The notes under the pieces: model-generated | Database searches by the model: none | What the model was told of the DNA's origin: nothing | The model's input: the letters and a program-made list of their open reading frames with translations, nothing else | Assembly: GCA_940337035.1 (NCBI GenBank) | Contig: OW679203.1 | Span: forward strand, 77,639,061 to 77,703,060 | From: Agriotes lineatus | Lineage: Eukaryota > Arthropoda > Insecta > Coleoptera > Elateridae | DNA length: 64,000 nt | Direction: 5' to 3' | Shown: one piece after another, positions 21,954-32,530 of the stretch | How positions within the stretch are numbered: the stretch's first letter is position 1 | Layout: each line of letters starts with the position of its first letter | Position numbers and translations under genes: made by a program

Positions 21954-22062
21954 GCGCCGAGATGGCCTCGTGTCGAGTTGGCTGGCGCCGAGATGGCTAC
22001 GCGCCGAGTTGTCCCGGCGCCGAGCTGGCCCCGCGCCGAGATGGCGGCGCCGAGTTGTCCGG
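21954..22062. repeat. GC-rich 15-16 bp tandem repeat
   Basis: About seven units resembling GCGCCGAGATGGCCCC or GCGCCGAGTTGTCCCG lie in tandem. GCGC and GGCGCC palindromes recur. It stands out sharply from the AT-rich surroundings. It is short and not clearly coding. Confidence 0.7.
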
Positions 22063-22477
22063 CTTCGAACTAGTTCCTGGTCCTGGTCATTGGTATTGGA
22101 CAGAGAAAAATTGTGAAACACATCATATTTTTTGAAAAAGCGGGCCTACATATCCGCTTATATTTTTGTTTTCATAAACATAGATATTAATATGTTGCTG
22201 CTTAATATAAAAGCGAGCTTTTAAACAAATCGTTTTCTTCGGCCAAAACATTGATTACTTCCTCATTATTTATTTTGTTTAAGACTGGAGCCTCAATATT
22301 CATAAGCATGAATGTTATGCTACTAATATTATTTCGGTTAAATCCGTGATTCTTTTTGTGTGCTGCGTTTTTTAATTTTTTTTTCAAGGGTCATAGCGAT
22401 GGACCGGCCCCCGTTATGGCCGAAGCCAGCGGCCCTTCGGGAAATCTCCCAAAATCCAGACTGGCCCATCCGCCCCT

Positions 22478-23574
22478 GAATGTAGATTCAAAAGTTGAGG
22501 AGTTTAATAAAATAGTTATTGAAATATTTGATAGACACGCACCCTTAAAGACCACAACACTGCGACATAAATATCGACCATATATAACTGATACATTAAA
22601 GCTAATTATCAAAATGAAGAATAAAGCGTACAGAAAGTTTTTAAAATCAAAGCTTACATCCAATATCAAATTCGTATACACAAAAACAATCCTCGTGTGC
22701 TTTGGAAAAATTTTGCTTCATGGAATGTTCACAATAAACCCCACTTTGAAATGTCTGAAGAAATAAAAAACGTCGACTTAATTAACAACTACATCGTGAA
22801 TAGTATGCAAAATGTAACTGTAGATGACGCCCTACTTGACTTCTTCAACCTTAATAAGTACACCACTTTAAAGAAACATGACCCACACATACCATCACTA
22901 AGTGAAGACGAAATAGATAAAATTATTTTGGGTCTAAAATCAAATGCAACTGGATGTGATAACATTAATTTAACAATGCTAAAATTAATCTTACCATTTT
23001 GTAGGAAGCCTATATCGAATATTATCAATCTCTCACTTGAAAGTGGAACTGTGCCTTTATTATGGAAGAAAGCAATTATTAATCCTCTGCCAAAGGTACC
23101 TACAGCAAAAGACTTAAAAGACATTCGACCCATTAGCATACTGCCCACTTTATCCAAAGTACTTGAAAAAGTAGTTAATAATTTTTTAACACAGCATATC
23201 TTCTTAAACGACTTGCTACCTAACACGCAATCAGGATTCCGGAATAAGTTCAGCACAACTACTGCTATGCTAAAAATAACAACGGATATTGCTCGCAACA
23301 TGGATAACTCCGAAGTTACCTATTTAGCTCTCCTCGATTACAGTAAGGCTTTCGACGTTATTAACCGAAAATTGTTACTAGCCAAGTTAAAGTAGGTACT
23401 ACGGAATCAGTCCAAGAACTTTACATTGGTTTTGTAATTACCTATCAGACAGGTATCAAACAGTAAAAATAGATAATTGTATGTCACAAGAACTTCAGGT
23501 CTTCCATGGTGTTCCGCAAGGGAGCATATTGGGCCCCACTCTCTTTACAATTTTTACTGCAGATCTGCCAGATG
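22478..23574 (+). pseudogene. CR1-like LINE reverse transcriptase, 5' half (interrupted)
   Basis: The frame encodes the pre-RT linker (EFNKIVIEIFDRHAPLKTTT) and RT blocks: NATGCDNINLTMLKLILPF, IRPISILPTLSKVLEKVV, TQSGFRNKFSTTTAMLKI, LALLDYSKAFDVINRKLL and GVPQGSILGPTLFTIFTADL. One frameshift lies near 22690 and another near 23393. The copy is truncated at the 5' end, with no endonuclease. At 23574 it is interrupted by the Jockey element and resumes at 27955. The two halves rejoin in frame across motif B and motif C. Confidence 0.85.
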
Positions 23575-23733
23575 ACGTCTGCGAGCGGTCTGCGAGATTA
23601 CAAGTGCTGCGTGATAAAGCGTCTTGAGGTCAACTTGTGATATCAACTTTAAAATTCAATAAACTGTAAGTGATTCTTAAACAATTAATTTAAAGAATTC
23701 AACTACAATATAATTCATATTACATAAACTAAA

Positions 23734-25157
23734 ATGCTGCCGGCCGGCAACGGCAATAACGGCGCATTTAATACTTATAACCAGCAGAAAATTAACGGAA
23801 ATCCTATGTTATCAGAACCACCACCGTTCCCGCCTATTATCCATCCCCCAAACATTTACCAGCAAACCCAATACACATATCAACCGCCCCCTAATCCAGC
23901 ATTGCCCTCACAATGCCAACAATTTCTCCAAATACCACAGACACAACTTTCTACATCCCAGTTGAATGCAATAACTTCATCGCAACTAATACAAAATAAC
24001 AGTACGCCAAATGAGTATTATGAAGATGATGAAGAAGAAATGGAAACTAATCCTGCTAATGATTGGCAAAGGCTCACTAAGCGAAAACGATTAGTCAAGT
24101 CAAATACACAAACGGTCAGTGGAAAAGAAACACTAATTCATAAAAATAGATACGCAGCTCTAAGCCCAGTGAATGAAACAAGCGATGAGGCTAATAAACA
24201 ACCGCAACAAACTACTACATCTAAGCCCCCGCCCATTTTCGTTCATGGTGTTCTAGACTACAACAAAATGACAAAAAATTTACTTTCCGTCGCTGAAGAG
24301 GAACAATACTCGACCAAAAGTCTGCACAATAACGTCGTCAAAATTACCACAGCTACCCCTGACACCTACCGTAAGATGATCAAACACATGCAGGAAAATA
24401 AAACTATACATCACACGTACCAGATGAAGGAAAATCGCCCATATAGAGTAGTTCTAAAACACCTACACTACACTACTCCAACAGATGATATTAAAAAAGC
24501 CCTTAAAGAAGCAGGACACACAGTTAGAAATATTATGAATTTAAAAAATAGACTAACCAAAGACCCATTGCCAATCTTTTACATCGATCTTGAACTAGCT
24601 ACTAATAACAAGGAAATCTACAACATAAAATCACTACAAAATAAACATGTATTATTCGAACCACCCAAAATAAGCAAAGACATAGTACAATGTACCCGTT
24701 GCCAGAGTTACGGACACACAAAGGGGTACTGTAATAGACCATTTGCCTGCGTAAAATGTGCTGGACCGCATGACACGAAAATCTGTCAAAAAACAAAAGC
24801 AACCCCAGCTAAATGCATTCTTGCGAGGGACAACACCCAGCAAACTATAAAGGATACACAATTTATCAACAGCTTCAAAATAAATACCAACCTGATAAGC
24901 AACACACAAACGTAAGACCCTCAAACTTTACAAGACAAAACTTCCCAGCCCTAAGACAACAAGATAATCACCCCACTATCAACCGACCAATTCATCCATG
25001 TCCCTCCTATTCGCAAATAGTACAAAACCAGCCAGCCGAAGACGTTAGTCTTAAACAATTTCTAGATGAATTTAAAACCATGTTCAATCAACTATTACAG
25101 CAAAATAGCATGATATTAAACATGCTAACTACAGTGATCAATAAACTAATTAACTAA
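23734..25157 (+). pseudogene. Jockey ORF1 (gag-like, zinc-knuckle) with one frameshift
   Basis: ORF1 of Jockey LINEs encodes an RNA-binding protein that packages the element RNA. The first frame (23734-24915) has a Pro/Gln-rich N-terminus and an acidic patch YYEDDEEEMETN (95-106). The conserved pre-zinc region follows, PYRVVLKHLHYTTPTDDIKK (236-255), then two zinc knuckles: C320-C323-H328-C333 and C339-C342-H346-C351. The third knuckle begins at C361 and is broken by a one-base loss near 24815. The remainder (CEGQHPANYKG and a Gln/Asn-rich tail) continues in another frame to the stop at 25155-25157. That stop overlaps the ORF2 start. Confidence 0.85.
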
Positions 25158-27817
25158 TGGCTAAATTTCTAAAAATTGCGTTGTGGAATGCCAACGGGCT
25201 GCTTCAACGGAAGTTAGAAGTTGAAACTTTTCTACATGCCAATTGCATAGATATTTTGTTAATCTCAGAAACTCATTATACAACAAGATCACATTTAAAA
25301 ATTCCCCATTTTACCATATATCACACAGAACATCCGGACGACACAGCCCATGGTGGCTCTGCTATAATAATTCGCAATACTATCAAACATCATGAATTAC
25401 CAAGCTTTCAAACAGATTACTTACAAGGGACCATAATACAAGTAGAAAAACTTCCAATGCCAATAGTAATTTCCGTCGCTTATTGCCCGCCACGCCACAA
25501 CATATCCAAACAAATGTTCCAACCCTATTTTGAGCAACTAGGACCTAGATTCTTAGCAGGTGGCGACTACAAGGCTAAAAATACACACTGGGGCTCGCGT
25601 TTAACAACTACAAAAGGTAGAGAACTATACAAACTTATGGCAGATAACAATTATAGTTTCCTATCGACGGGCAGTCCAACATATTGGCCAACTGACCCCA
25701 ATAAAACACCAGATCTGCTTGACTTCTTTGTCACCCATGGTATGTCCTCAAACTACATGGACATCGTTCCCAGTTACGACATTTCATCTGATCACACCCC
25801 CGTAGTAGTCTCAGTAAGTGCAACTATACTTTACAAAGAACCCACACCTACTCTCAGCAATATAAAAACCAACTGGGAAACTTTTGAATCACATATTAAT
25901 GAAAATCTTAACATGAACCTGGCATTAAAAACAAACGAAGACTTAGAATATGCAACTAACCACTTAATAACAACTATTCAGGAAACCGGTTGGAAATCAA
26001 CACCTCAGTCCTACAACCACAAAATCAATACACCTAATATCCCAGCTGAAATAATGGAAATAGTAAGGGAAAAAAGAAGAGCAAGGGCAGCCTGGCAGCG
26101 TAGTCACAACATTGCAGACAAAACTATATTTAACCAACTGAATAACAAACTAAGAAGAAGACTTCAACAGAGTCGCAATGAAACTTTTCAACTTTATACA
26201 ACCACACTCTCTGTACAAGATCAGTCAATATGGAGGGCAACTAGAGGGATCAAACGTCCCAAAGAGCACATACCACCACTACAAGATGCAACAGGATTAT
26301 GGGCGAAAACTGATAAAGAAAAGGCTGAAGCCTTCGCGCTGCACCTTCAAAATACCTTTGAACCTAATTCTAATGAATCAGACCAGGAGGTTGAACATTA
26401 TCTAGAAACTTCATTGCAATTATCACCCCAAATAAAGAGTTTCACTATCCACGAAATTGAAACCCAAATAAAACTACTTCCTAACAAAAAATCTCCAGGA
26501 CATGACCTTATAACAGGAACTATATTAAAGCACTTACCTGAGAAAGGACTTCGTTATCTCCAAATCCTGTTCAATAGAATACTATGTCTCGCATACTGGC
26601 CATCATTACTCAAATTTGCCCAAATTATCTTAATCCTTAAACCGGGTAAACCTCCGACTCAAATAAAATCCTTCCGACCTATTAGTTTACTTCCGATAAT
26701 TTCCAAGCTGCTTGAAAAATTAATATTAAAACGCATTAATGAAAGTGAACTTCAACGTGAGTGGCTACCAGATCACCGGTTTGGATTCCGATCCCAGCAT
26801 TCAACAATCCAACAATGTCATCGATTAACACACATAATACGCGGTGCACTTGAAGACAAAACTTACTGTTGTGCAGTGTTCCTAGATGTGAGTTGTGCAT
26901 TTCACAAGGTTTGGCACAGAGGTTTATTGTATAAAATAAAAAAACTACTTCCATACCATTACTACCTGCTTTTGCGCTCCTACCTGGACAAACGATTCTT
27001 TCAAACCAAACTCGGTAACGACACCTCCCAGATATATAAAATTAATGCGGGTGTCCCTCAGGGTAGTGTGCTCGGGCCTCTATTGTACCTATTATATACA
27101 AGTGACCTTCCTATCACAGAGCAAACAAGTACAGGGACGTTCGCTGATGACACAGCAATCCTGTCGTGCAAAGAAGACCCGAACACAGCAACCGAACTAC
27201 TCCAAGAACATTTAAACCAGCTTGAAAAGTGGCTAAATAAGTGGAAAGTAAAGGTAAACGAGGATAAATCGGTCCAAGTCACGTTTACAATGAAACACTC
27301 AACGTGTCCTCAAGTCTACTTAAACAATAAACCGATCCCTCAGGCAGACGAAGTCAGGTATCTAGGTCTACACCTCGATAAACGTTTAACGTGGAGATCT
27401 CATATAAGAAAAAAACGAAAAGAAATGGATCTACGCCTAAAAAAATTATATTGGCTTCTTGGGAGAAACTCAGCACTTGCAATAGATAGCAAACTGTTAA
27501 TCTACAAATGCATAATTCGTCCCATCTGGATCTACGGTTGTGAATTATGGGGATGCGCCAGCAAATCAACAATAGATATAATACAACGCTTCCAGTCCAA
27601 GACCCTGAGGATGATATCCAATGCTCCCTGGTTTGTGTCAAATGCAACCATCCACAACGATTTCAACATCCCATTAGTAGCTGATTCTATAAAAAGAAAA
27701 GCTGAAAAACATCATTACACTGTTGAAAATCACCCGAATATAACAGTCAACGTCCTAGTCCAGGAACCCGAAACCAGAAGACTAAGAAAAAAGTGGCCAA
27801 TAGACTTAACGAACTAA
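25157..27817 (+). CDS. Jockey ORF2: endonuclease-reverse transcriptase, 886 aa
   Basis: The protein nicks target DNA and copies element RNA in place. The N-terminal APE-type endonuclease (about 1-225) has ALWNANGL, E38 in ISETHY, GGDYKAKNTHWGS (D137) and SSDHTPV (D212, H213). Position 139, usually the Asn of GDFNA, is Lys, so nuclease activity is doubtful. The RT domain (about 470-740) has SPGHDLITGTIL, RPISLLPIISKLLEK, FLDVSCAFHKVWH (D577), AGVPQGSVLGPLLYL, TFADDTAIL (FADD at 662-665) and RYLGLHLDKRLTW. The C-terminal ELWGCASKSTIDIIQRFQSK block is normal for Jockey. The length matches intact members. ATG overlaps the ORF1 stop (TAATG), which suggests reinitiation. Confidence 0.92.
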   Translation: MAKFLKIALWNANGLLQRKLEVETFLHANCIDILLISETHYTTRSHLKIPHFTIYHTEHPDDTAHGGSAIIIRNTIKHHELPSFQTDYLQGTIIQVEKLPMPIVISVAYCPPRHNISKQMFQPYFEQLGPRFLAGGDYKAKNTHWGSRLTTTKGRELYKLMADNNYSFLSTGSPTYWPTDPNKTPDLLDFFVTHGMSSNYMDIVPSYDISSDHTPVVVSVSATILYKEPTPTLSNIKTNWETFESHINENLNMNLALKTNEDLEYATNHLITTIQETGWKSTPQSYNHKINTPNIPAEIMEIVREKRRARAAWQRSHNIADKTIFNQLNNKLRRRLQQSRNETFQLYTTTLSVQDQSIWRATRGIKRPKEHIPPLQDATGLWAKTDKEKAEAFALHLQNTFEPNSNESDQEVEHYLETSLQLSPQIKSFTIHEIETQIKLLPNKKSPGHDLITGTILKHLPEKGLRYLQILFNRILCLAYWPSLLKFAQIILILKPGKPPTQIKSFRPISLLPIISKLLEKLILKRINESELQREWLPDHRFGFRSQHSTIQQCHRLTHIIRGALEDKTYCCAVFLDVSCAFHKVWHRGLLYKIKKLLPYHYYLLLRSYLDKRFFQTKLGNDTSQIYKINAGVPQGSVLGPLLYLLYTSDLPITEQTSTGTFADDTAILSCKEDPNTATELLQEHLNQLEKWLNKWKVKVNEDKSVQVTFTMKHSTCPQVYLNNKPIPQADEVRYLGLHLDKRLTWRSHIRKKRKEMDLRLKKLYWLLGRNSALAIDSKLLIYKCIIRPIWIYGCELWGCASKSTIDIIQRFQSKTLRMISNAPWFVSNATIHNDFNIPLVADSIKRKAEKHHYTVENHPNITVNVLVQEPETRRLRKKWPIDLTN

Positions 27818-27943
27818 AGTAGGAAATTCACCAGTGGGTGCTTTCTCCTTATGACTTTTATTAAATAATTTAATAACATAAAATTAGCTCATATAATTAC
27901 TGTATTTATTCTGATTGCTAATAAAATGAGTAAAAAAAAAAAA

Positions 27944-29048
27944 TCTGCCAGATGTGATGGTAAATCAATGGAATGTCCATCTTTACGCCGATGATACGCA
28001 GTTGTATAAATCTTGCGTACCAGGCAAAGTGAATACTCTTATCAGCGAACTTAATATAAACTTGGAGCGTATACTGGATTGGTCAAGAAAAAATGGTCTG
28101 AGTTTAAATGCTACTAAAACATCAGTACTGTGTATTGGTTCGAAATCAGCAGTGAACAAAGCAAGTGCAACTTTAACACAACAGATAATTTTAAGTGATA
28201 CTGTTTTAAAAGTTAATGAAAGCACTCGTGATCTGGGTTTATTAGCTGACCAACACTTGAATTTTGAAAAGCATGTTATCCGAAAACGTAGTGAATGTTA
28301 CTCAAAACTAAAAGCATTGTGGAAATTTAAATACGTACTACCACAACATGTGAAGTGGAATCTAAACAATTCACTTATTTTAAGTTATCTTGACTACGGA
28401 AGCAGTGTGTATTACAACTTTCTTACCAACTGTATGCAGAACAAGTTACAAATTATACAAAATTGTTGCTTGAGGTTTTCATTTTTAATTCCTTATAGGG
28501 ACCATGTTACTCCACACTATATTAGGTTAAATATTCTAAAGATAGAATATAGATTTATGTTGTTATTTGGTACAATGCTGTTTAAAATTATAAAATCAAA
28601 GGAGACTTCATATTTATATAATCTTCTAATCAAGCGCTCAGAAGTACAATTGACCAATATTAATTTAAGAGGCAACGAGCATTTGACATCGAAATTTGAG
28701 GGTTGCTTTGAATACGTAGCTCCTAAGTTAATTAATTTTTTTATATTGGCATTTTCGCAGCCTACTGTTTTTAAATTTCGAAAAGCATTCAGAGCTCAAT
28801 TGTGCGATCTTCAGAAAGTTCAATAATGCACGCTTTTATTTGCTATTTATCATTATTTATGTATTTTGTTATGGGAAAGGTGAAAAACAGCTGAGCTGAT
28901 CCTTTTCCATTTGAGCATATGCATTGATTGATGTATATACCTATAAATATTTTTTTTTCATGTTTTTGTTACTTAATTATTATATTGAAACGTCGGTGAT
29001 TATATTATGCTCAATAAATATTATTATTGTTATTATTATTATTATTAT
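27944..29048 (+). pseudogene. CR1-like LINE reverse transcriptase, 3' half and tail
   Basis: This continues the element at 22478-23574. The frame resumes with VMVNQWNVHLYADDTQLYKS, carrying the YADD catalytic motif, then WSRKNGLSLNATKTSVL, TRDLGLLADQHLNFEKHV and the C-terminal LSYLDYGSSVYYN region to the stop at 28826. The 3' UTR ends in CTCAATAAATATT and an (ATT)n tail up to 29048, as in CR1-group LINEs. This half is free of internal stops, so most decay lies upstream. Confidence 0.88.
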
Positions 29049-29053
29049 ATATA

Positions 29054-29765
29054 TGGGGTGTTCTATTTAAAATTTAAATTAATAAAAAAAAGAAACCCAT
29101 TTTCGAGGTATTCAACTGGAAAATCATCTATCTCACAGCAATGCACATTAAAAATGTAATAAAAATGTAACGTTTGGAAAACATCATTGGAGCCGTTTTG
29201 AAAAAATCGAAAAAAACTGAAAAATCACAAGAGTAAACACCATACTTCCCGTTATGCGATTTCATCAAAAGCTTGCTGTCGCATCTAGATAGTAAACAAA
29301 ACTTATATACAGTGAATTTATTTTAATGGTTAACACAAAAGTTTCGTTTCTATGCCAGCATTTAATCGTACAGGCCACTTCCATAATTACTAATGAAATC
29401 AATAGATTAGAGCGTTTATTTTATAAGTTAACATACGAATTTGAATTAGGTACTTGCTAATAAGAAACTTTAATTTTGTTACCGGAATGTAGGTATGCAA
29501 CGAAAAAGTAGCTACATAGGAACAACGTGTGTGTTGTATTTGTTCTTCAGTGGTATACATTAGGATAACTTAATTGTTTTTTTGACAAGTAATAATTCCT
29601 ATGTTAACTCGTAAAATACACGCTCTAATCTATTGGTCCCATTTGTAACTATGGAAATGACCTGTATGATTAAATAGTGACATAGAAACGAAGCGCTTAT
29701 GTTAACTATTAAAATAAATTCCCTGTATAAAGTTTCAACACATACCTCTTTTCGTTTTTTCCTAT
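29054..29765 (+). repeat. Dispersed GTGTTCTATTTAAAAT repeat, copy a (interrupted)
   Basis: It begins GGGGTGTTCTATTTAAAAT after a TATATA run. It runs parallel to the tandem copies at 32726 and 33295, sharing GTATTCAACTGGAAAATCA, GAGCCGTTTT and ATCACAAGAGTAAACACC. It is interrupted at 29310-29725 by a MITE, which the uninterrupted copies lack. It is truncated after CATACCTCTTTTCG. It is noncoding. Confidence 0.7.
29310..29725. mobile_element. Long-TIR MITE inserted in a dispersed repeat, 416 bp
   Basis: The left end CAGTGAATTTATTTTAATGG and the right end TTAAAATAAATTCCCTG are inverted, flanked by TA. Arms of about 180 bp match through TCAATAGATTAGAGCG and its complement. The empty site is visible in the sister repeats near 32990 and 33545, where ACTTATATATGAAGTTTCAA is continuous. 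It has no coding sequence. Confidence 0.8.
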
Positions 29766-29814
29766 TTGAATGTTTTTATGTTTTCAAGCAGAATTGACCA
29801 GAATTAGAAATGTG

Positions 29815-30600
29815 TGTAACCCCTTCAGTCCTAAATACTTAATAATTTCTGGACTTATCTTGTCATGTCCAGATGCTTTACTAACTTTAAGTCAATATTG
29901 CTTGTTCTAATTATTTATTTTGCATGCTTTCCTATTTGACTCTGATATGTTGTTGATCACTTTCCGTTGTGTCATCTGCATCGCTATTGTGTTGCCCAAG
30001 TGCAGTTTCCAACGGGCCATGATCTCCGTGTCGTTAGTTAGTAATTTTTCCGTTTTATCTTGAATGACATTCAGAAGGAATGTTTTGTCTTTTCTGAAAT
30101 TCTTAGTTATGTTCCTTTTCCCCCAAACTCTTCCAAATTTTGTTCCTTAGCATTATTCACTATTTTGTTTACTTTTATTCAATGTTGTTTATAAAGCTCA
30201 TAGTCTTCACTGCATTTTGTTGTGAGGTAGCTGTGCCATGACTGTTTCTTTATCTTCAACTTTGATGGGATGTTACTTGATTACCAAGCCGTTTGTTTTG
30301 TATTTGTCTAAGTATGGTTTTTACACCACATACCTTTTCTGCTGCCGATATATTTTTTAAATTTTTGCCAAATAGCTTCTGCTTTATCATCATATTTAAC
30401 CCAGTCAACTTCGGACACTTCTATTTCTAAAAGGAATTGGTAGCTAAGTTGTACTTTCTCATATTTCAGTCTGCGTGACTGGATTGTTGTTACTGGTTTT
30501 ATGCTTTTACCGCCCTGTATATTTTTACATATTTGATTTTTTCTTTTTCTAAGCTTTATAAATGCGTACAATTTTTTGAATTCGCTTTAAAAGTTCTGGA
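29815..30600 (-). pseudogene. LINE linker and first RT block, decayed
   Basis: Minus-strand pieces in several frames read MYAFIKLRKRKNQICKN, EAIWQKFKKYIGSRKG, NFRKDKTFLLNVIQDKTEKL, TNDTEIMARWKLHLGN and KASGHDKISPEIIKYLG. The last is the first conserved block of a LINE RT (K.PG.D.I..E). The earlier pieces fit the linker between endonuclease and RT. No endonuclease or palm domain is present. Clade cannot be set from this piece. Confidence 0.6.
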
Positions 30601-30701
30601 TTTATTCGATTTTTCATTAAAAAACACTTGTTTTCTATGGCACACTGGATATGTATTGATGAGATATGAGTGAATTTAAAAAAAAACGAATTATCTACTA
30701 A

Positions 30702-30838
30702 GGGCTAGTTTTACAAACCAAGGATAAATTTATCCGGGGAATAAATACTCTAGAACGATTGCTGTAACAAAGGAAACTATGATAATTATACCTCGGATAG
30801 CTTATTCTGGGTATATACTTGCATTGTAGAACCGGCCC
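30702..30838. mobile_element. Tourist-like MITE, 137 bp
   Basis: The termini GGGCTAGTTTTACAA and TTGTAGAACCGGCCC are inverted with a few mismatches. A direct TAA lies on each side. A TAA/TTA target duplication with GGG ends fits the PIF/Harbinger superfamily. Confidence 0.6.
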
Positions 30839-30989
30839 TAAACCATCTATTATTTTGGTATAGACACGTGGGCCGTAGAAAATATCCCATGAAACGCTAA
30901 AGACGGCTAAGCAGTGAAAAATTAAGTTACGGCCCTTCAAAATTTCGAAAAGTTACGTGTCACAGCAAAGTAATCCAATAACGGGTAGC

Positions 30990-31375
30990 GGAAAAAAAGT
31001 CACAGGAAAAAAGTCACAGAATTAAAGTCCTCGGAAAAAAATCACTCGGAGAAAAACCGTTTGTTTGTTTGTTTGTAATGGAAGGTCTAGGCATGCGGAG
31101 TACCAGGTACCTTAGACATCGACTGCTTTGGTCATATGGTCAAAGTCCTACTTAGAATTTTTCCGAGACTAAGGAGTTCCAACCCTAGCAAGGGATCTTT
31201 TACATGCTACACATCGTAGTAACATGGGACCCACGGCTTTACATCACTTCCGAATGATGGCATTCTGTCACCAGAAAGAAAGTCAGGGGAAAAACTTCCT
31301 CGGAAAAAAAACACCCGGAAAAAAGTCACCGAAAAGAAAGTCACCGGAAACAAAACCACTGGTGAAAAAGTTGTC
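30990..31375. repeat. Minisatellite of GGAAAAAAGTCACC units, split by a SINE
   Basis: About five irregular units of GGAAAAAAGTCAC type lie at 30990-31059 and about seven more at 31268-31375. The SINE fragment at 31060-31267 lies between them. Unit length is roughly 14-17 bp and the units are diverged. Confidence 0.65.
31060..31267 (-). mobile_element. SINE fragment, 5'-truncated
   Basis: It is the same family as the SINE at 35665-35991, with shared stretches such as ACCAGGTACCTTAGACA, AAGGAGTTCCAACC and CACATCGTAGTAACATGGGA. On the plus strand it starts with (TTTG)n, the complement of an (AAAC)n tail. The tRNA-like head is missing. Confidence 0.8.
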
Positions 31376-31434
31376 GATACACACAAGAAACACCGTCGCC
31401 GTGTTTATTATTTAAAAAAATCCTTTACATTTTA

Positions 31435-31530
31435 ACTTCCCTCGACTAAAACACCAAGGAAGTATTGTAATCGTGAAAACACGCTCTCCGAGATTTCTTC
31501 AGGTCTTCACGTTTCAGGGTCCCTAGATGA
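31435..31530 (-). repeat. Dispersed repeat segment matching 57497-57590
   Basis: The reverse complement reads TAGGGACCCTGAAACGTGAA, then CTGAAGAAATCTCGG and GATTACAATACTTCCTT. It is clearly homologous to the plus-strand segment at 57497-57590. A related GTTCAGGGGACTCTAAAACG lies at 33658, just after the tandem repeat, so this is probably the 3' part of the same element family. It is noncoding. Confidence 0.65.
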
Positions 31531-31589
31531 TGAAAAACATGTTTTTTCAATTCCGCCGTCTGTTTTTCTCATAAGCAAAATGAGCAAGA

Positions 31590-32530
31590 ACTAGCCGTAG
31601 ATACTACAAAAATATTGCAAAATGAAGCTGGTATACCAACTACCAGGAAAAGGCTTCGGTATTTACAAGCCAGGTTACAATCTCTGTGCCAGAACTGCGC
31701 CCAAGGAACCCGAAATATTCCCGATTTTTTAAGCTCCATAAGCCACAATATTCGTCAGAGAATAAATTTAGATAAATAATTGTTTTCTTAATTTTATTAC
31801 TTACAGTATTGTATGTGTATAATACCATGAGTAGTCAGAGTTATGTCGACTATTTTTGCGGTGGTGTCACGAATGTCCATTGGGCCATAATTATATATAA
31901 CAGAAATAAGATAACATGAACAACAAAATAGAATGATTGAGTAAGAAAAAGATGACAAAATTATTTTAGTAGGCACAATTAGTTGACATATGTCATAATT
32001 CAAGTGAGCGTCAAGCAATATGTGTTATTTTCTTGTTCATGTTATCTCATTGCTGTTATATAGTAATTGTGGCCCCAATAACCCAATAAACTATCAATTA
32101 ACATTGAAGGTAAAAGGTCAATTAAATGACATTTACAAAAAAAAATGCATGGCTATACTGCATTCGAATTTTTGGTTTTTTTATATTGTTATTGTTATTA
32201 TTATTACGTTTTTCCTTTGTTTACTTCTTGTTGTTTTTATCTGTTCAAGAAGATTTTATTTTATTTTATTACGATATTCTGCACTCACAACATTTATGTA
32301 CATAAAGATACTACTCTTATTTGATCAAGTTTTTTGTCTCGTCTAAAACTCCGAGTAATCAATATTATGGTATATTTTAATAAATATTGAATAATTTATT
32401 GAAAACTAATAAAAAATCTTCTGCACCGTACAATAATAGATAAGCTTTAGATTTAAATACCTATTTACAGTATATGTTGGATGTTAGATTCATGTAAAAT
32501 AGTTATTTGTTTCATTAGTTCAAAAATCTG
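31590..32530. other. No gene seen
   Basis: AT-rich DNA with short frames and no recognisable domain or RNA. Confidence 0.45.

Larger units (their letters stand above)
23575..27943 (+). mobile_element. Nearly full-length Jockey-clade LINE, 4.37 kb
   Basis: The insertion is bounded by the direct repeat TCTGCCAGATG (23564-23574 and 27944-27954). It ends in a 12-A tail (27932-27943) preceded by AATAAAA, the layout of target-primed insertion. It contains a 159-bp 5' UTR, ORF1, ORF2 and a 3' UTR of about 115 bp. Two defects are visible: a frameshift in ORF1 and an altered endonuclease residue. The open ORF2 and good tail suggest a young copy. Confidence 0.9.

Noticed and set aside
22391..22477. 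GC-rich stretch before the CR1 remnant resembling a transposon terminus
   Set aside because: It looks unlike its flanks, but I could not find an inverted partner or a family match.
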